Shown here: positions 61,299 to 64,000 of the stretch, piece by piece
Position numbering within the stretch: position 1 is the stretch's first letter
How the letters are laid out: each line of letters begins with the position of its first letter
Position numbers and translations under genes: made by a program
Assembly: GCF_963678195.1 (NCBI RefSeq)
Contig: NZ_OY782759.1
Coordinates: forward strand, 2,418,001-2,482,000
Direction: 5' to 3'
Source of the DNA: an uncultured Hyphomonas sp.
GTDB lineage: Bacteria > Pseudomonadota > Alphaproteobacteria > Caulobacterales > Hyphomonadaceae
DNA: 64,000 nucleotides
The notes under the pieces: model-generated
Database searches by the model: none
The model's input: the letters and a program-made list of their open reading frames with translations, nothing else
Told to the model about the DNA's origin: nothing

Positions 61299-62194
61299 CG
61301 CGCTTCCTCCTCTACTTCCTCCCGGGCACAGGCCATCTCGCCGCCCCGCTCGCCCATGAACTTGGTGCAGACATCGGCGAGATGGAGTTCCACAAGTTTC
61401 CTGACGGCGAAAGCTATCTGCGCTTTCTCACACCCCCGGACGGCAGGCATATCGCGCTTGTGGATTGCCTTGATCATCCGGATCCGAAACTGGTCCCGCT
61501 GCTGTTCGCGGCCATGACCGCAAAGGAAATGGGCGCCCTCTCGGTCGGCCTGATCGCGCCTTACATGCCGTATTTCAGGCAGGACATCGCGTTCAATCGT
61601 GGAGAATCGATCAGTGCCCGTCACATTGGCTCACTGCTCTCCGCGCATTTGTCCTGGGTCACGACGCTGGATCCGCATCTACATCGATTGGCCAGCCTGG
61701 ATGACGTCTTCACCATTCCCGGCGAGTTGGCCCATGCAACGCTCCCCATGGCGCACTGGATCAAGGCGCATATCGAAAAGCCGATCATTTACGGTCCCGA
61801 TGCAGAAAGCGAACAATGGGTGCGTGCGATCGCGGAAGCCTGTGATGCCCCATACGACGTATTCCGCAAGACCCGGAACGGCGACAAGGACGTTCAGATC
61901 GACGTGCCAGCGGGTATCGATGCAGGAGGCTGCACGCCCGTCATCGTAGATGATATTATTTCTTCTGGTACGACGCTCGCGACGCTGGTACGCGCCCTGT
62001 GCGAGAGCGGCCAGCCGCGTCCCATCTGCTGCGCGGTTCACGGCATTTTCGCAGATGGCGCTTATGAGGAACTGATCGCCGCCGGCGCGGCCCGGATCGT
62101 CACCACAAATGCCCTGCCCCACAAAACCAACGCCATCGATGTGACCAGAGTCCTCGCCGACGCTGCGCGACGCATAGACCTTCCGCAGGATTGA
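61295..62194 (+). CDS. Ribose-phosphate pyrophosphokinase-like protein (PRPP synthetase paralogue)
   Basis: 299 residues. Prs fold: 'EFHKFPDGESYLRF', 'LIAPYMPYFRQDIAFNRGES', 'VTTLDPHLHRL', and PRPP loop 'VIVDDIISSGTTLATLV'. It differs from the housekeeping enzyme (D-L-H-x-x-Q-I-Q-G-F-F is replaced by 'LDPHLHRLASLDDVF'), so it is a specialised paralogue, probably without the usual allosteric control. It should make PRPP and AMP from ribose 5-phosphate and ATP, or run in reverse. Start overlaps the phosphorylase stop. Confidence 0.88.
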   Translation: MTRFLLYFLPGTGHLAAPLAHELGADIGEMEFHKFPDGESYLRFLTPPDGRHIALVDCLDHPDPKLVPLLFAAMTAKEMGALSVGLIAPYMPYFRQDIAFNRGESISARHIGSLLSAHLSWVTTLDPHLHRLASLDDVFTIPGELAHATLPMAHWIKAHIEKPIIYGPDAESEQWVRAIAEACDAPYDVFRKTRNGDKDVQIDVPAGIDAGGCTPVIVDDIISSGTTLATLVRALCESGQPRPICCAVHGIFADGAYEELIAAGAARIVTTNALPHKTNAIDVTRVLADAARRIDLPQD

Positions 62195-62239
62195 CGCTGC
62201 CGGTATACGGGCTGACACTCCTGTTTTGGGAGGAAAGCC

Positions 62240-62770
62240 ATGTTCGACGTGCAAACCTTTGTCACAGACTGCCGCGACGCTGTCTCGAAAGACCCAACCC
62301 ATCGCGCTGTTCTGGAAGTGATGGAATCGGCCTTCCAGGATCCTGATGCGGTTCTTGAGGCAGTCGGCGAGCCCTCCGGCGCAGGCATGGATGTGCTGCA
62401 CCGGTCGGACACACTCACCGTGCTCAATGTCATCTGGGGCTCACACGTGACACTGATGCCGCACAATCACGAGATGTGGGCGATCATCGGTATTTATACC
62501 GGCCGGGAAGACAACATTTTCTGGCGCCGCATGAAAGACGACCCAACCCGCGTGGAAGCGGCTGGGGCACGCACCCTGCTTGCCGGAGACGTTGCCCCGT
62601 TGGGCAAGGACATCATTCACTCCGTGACCAATCCGCTGGGCAGGCCTACCGGAGCAATCCATGTCTATGGCGGCGATTTCTTTGCGCAGCCACGCAGCGA
62701 ATGGGATGAAGAAAACCTGGCCGAGCGTCCCTATAACATCGACCGGATCAAGTCCTTCTTCGCCAGCTAG
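62240..62770 (+). CDS. Cupin / cysteine-dioxygenase-like protein
   Basis: 176 residues with a strong ribosome site (GGGAGGA). Double-stranded beta-helix with 'LMPHNHEMWAIIGIYTGRED' (two His and one Glu of the iron site) and later 'KDIIHSVTNPLGRPT' (third His), as in predicted CDO-like iron enzymes. Substrate not known. 45 nt behind the PRPP synthetase paralogue and probably in the same transcript. Confidence 0.82.
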   Translation: MFDVQTFVTDCRDAVSKDPTHRAVLEVMESAFQDPDAVLEAVGEPSGAGMDVLHRSDTLTVLNVIWGSHVTLMPHNHEMWAIIGIYTGREDNIFWRRMKDDPTRVEAAGARTLLAGDVAPLGKDIIHSVTNPLGRPTGAIHVYGGDFFAQPRSEWDEENLAERPYNIDRIKSFFAS

Positions 62771-62790
62771 ACCACCCCGCAGGGATCTGG

Positions 62791-63996
62791 TCAGGCAAAG
62801 TGCAAGCGGCGGTATTTGCCCCTGAAGTACAGCAGGGGATCACGTCTCGGCTCAAACCGTGCACGGATCACCTCGCCGACCAAAATAACATGATCCCCGC
62901 CGTCATGAAGGGCATGGTGCCGGCATTCAAAATTCACCAATGCGCCAGACAGCAGAGGAGCACCATTGTGTCCGCGACTCCAGGGCGTGGACGCAAACCG
63001 GTCTTCGCCTGATTTTGCAAACAGGTTGGACGTTGGTTGCTGTCCGATATGCAAGACGTTGACGGCGAAGTTTTCTGCAGCCTCCATCGCCTCCAGACTG
63101 CTGGCGGTTTTCGCGATGCAAACCAGCAGAAGCGGCGGATCAAGCGAAACGGACGTAAAGGAATTGGCCGTCAGTCCGACTGGCTGCCCCGCTTCATCCA
63201 GTGTCGTCACCACCGTCACACCGGTTGCGAAACAGCCGAGTGCGTCTCTGAGCGTTCTCGCATCAGATCCCTGGCGGTATTCCGGCGCAAAGCGCGGCAC
63301 CCTGCGTTCGAGAAAATCCAGAAGCGTGGCGCTGAACATATCCGCCCGCTCCTCGGCAACCATCTGGCCAGCCTCCCGGATTTCGGCGTATTCGACATTC
63401 TCGAAATTACCCAGAAAGCGGCTGGCCTCATCTGGCCCGGACAGCTCGCTCTGCGTCCCACGCACAAACAGGACGGGCAGCTTGATGTACGCGACCGCAT
63501 CCGTCACGCGCGCCACGGCAGCCTCAGGATCGAAGCCACGGGTGAACTCAGGGTCGAAACTGGCGCTGTCGGTGCTACTCGAGCCCGGACGGCAAGCGGC
63601 GTCAAAATCCATCTCAGGGACAGAGTCGATCAGAACAAGCCCCGCAGCAAGATGGCCACCATCCTCGCCTAACGCAGCCGTCGCCGCCCAGCCGCCCAGT
63701 GACGCGGCCACGATAACCGGCCGCGAAGCCATTTGCGCCAGCAAGGCGCGCAAGTCTTCCACGAACGCATTGAACTCATATCGCCGGTCTGCCGGCCATT
63801 CGCTTTCGCCATGCCCGCGCAGGTCAATCCGGATGACATACCTGCCTGCTTTTTCCAGGGCGTCCGCAACTTCGTCCCACACGCCGCGCGTCTGCGCGCC
63901 GCCATGGATCAGCAGAACGGCAGGATCGTCCGGCGAACCGAACGCGTCCCCTTTGAGCTCGACGCCTGCAAATCCCTTGAAACTGACCGGCTGCAT
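62791..63996 (-). CDS. Fusion of alpha/beta hydrolase and flavin reductase
   Basis: 401 residues. Residues 1-235 are an alpha/beta hydrolase ('LLIHGGAQTRGVW', 'IDLRGHGESEW', nucleophile elbow 'VAASLGGWAA'); residues 245-401 are an HpaC-like FMN-binding flavin reductase ('CFATGVTVVTTLDEAGQPVG', 'LTANSFTSVSLDPPLLLV', 'VILVGEVIRARF'). Each normally stands alone in two-component monooxygenase pathways, so the fusion may pair cleavage of a ring product with FMNH2 supply. The ATG is 4 nt from the window edge; an earlier start cannot be excluded. Confidence 0.85.
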   Translation of the reverse strand: MQPVSFKGFAGVELKGDAFGSPDDPAVLLIHGGAQTRGVWDEVADALEKAGRYVIRIDLRGHGESEWPADRRYEFNAFVEDLRALLAQMASRPVIVAASLGGWAATAALGEDGGHLAAGLVLIDSVPEMDFDAACRPGSSSTDSASFDPEFTRGFDPEAAVARVTDAVAYIKLPVLFVRGTQSELSGPDEASRFLGNFENVEYAEIREAGQMVAEERADMFSATLLDFLERRVPRFAPEYRQGSDARTLRDALGCFATGVTVVTTLDEAGQPVGLTANSFTSVSLDPPLLLVCIAKTASSLEAMEAAENFAVNVLHIGQQPTSNLFAKSGEDRFASTPWSRGHNGAPLLSGALVNFECRHHALHDGGDHVILVGEVIRARFEPRRDPLLYFRGKYRRLHFA

Positions 63997-64000
63997 GCGA

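Overview
The window is GC-rich, gene-dense chromosomal DNA from an alphaproteobacterium, most likely of the Hyphomonadaceae/Caulobacterales side (inference). Pointers are the tatA-tatB-tatC / serS-surE-pcm / yajC-secD-secF neighbourhood, the crcB / RluA-type synthase / HAD phosphatase / ATP12 block, a TonB-dependent receptor of the large peripheral type, and several families of short dispersed palindromic repeats. No rRNA, prophage, transposase or CRISPR array was seen; one tRNA (Gly, anticodon CCC) is present.

Layout. 1-1 kb: 3' end of a TolC-type outer-membrane factor. 1-2 kb: an unrecognised protein (copy A of a duplicated unit) and repeats. 2-5 kb: a catalytically dead-looking phosphatidylserine decarboxylase homologue behind an Atm1-type ABC exporter, then a LOG-type phosphoribohydrolase. 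5.4-14.9 kb: the conserved export/housekeeping block (secF, secD, yajC, pcm, surE, serS, an NYN/LOTUS RNA-biology protein, tatC, tatB, tatA) and divergent xthA. 14.9-19 kb: accessory segment with repeats, copy B of the duplicated gene, a YezG-like immunity-type gene, and a two-gene membrane/vWA-like cassette of unknown function. 19-26.6 kb: an alpha/beta hydrolase, two amidohydrolases, a PPP-type phosphatase and an M19 dipeptidase-like lipoprotein. 26.6-30 kb: GNAT, more repeats, and an AT-rich AbiJ-like gene fused by a 4-nt overlap to the stop of pccB. 30-33.4 kb: envelope polysaccharide modification (deacetylase, SGNH-like protein, MBOAT acyltransferase). 34-37.5 kb: exported DUF1800/DUF1501 pair. 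37.5-40.6 kb: ATP12, HAD, pseudouridine synthase, crcB, tRNA-Gly. 41-48.4 kb: TonB receptor + TauE/SafE permease, MaoC, fatty-acid desaturase divergent from a PaaX-type regulator, MFS exporter.

48.4-62.8 kb looks like a low-oxygen/energy-stress island: universal stress protein, DUF3775, a B12-dependent (oxygen-independent) ribonucleotide reductase and a cytochrome c lipoprotein in one direction; a MacB-like ABC exporter with its HlyD adaptor, a host-attachment-family protein, an MgtC/DUF4010 membrane protein, and a tightly coupled cassette of beta-CASP RNA nuclease, AMP/thymidine-phosphorylase-like enzyme and PRPP-synthetase paralogue, followed by a cupin dioxygenase-like protein. I regard this nucleotide-salvage cassette, the membrane/vWA pair and the AbiJ-like insertion as the most interesting parts. 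The window ends in a hydrolase-flavin reductase fusion.
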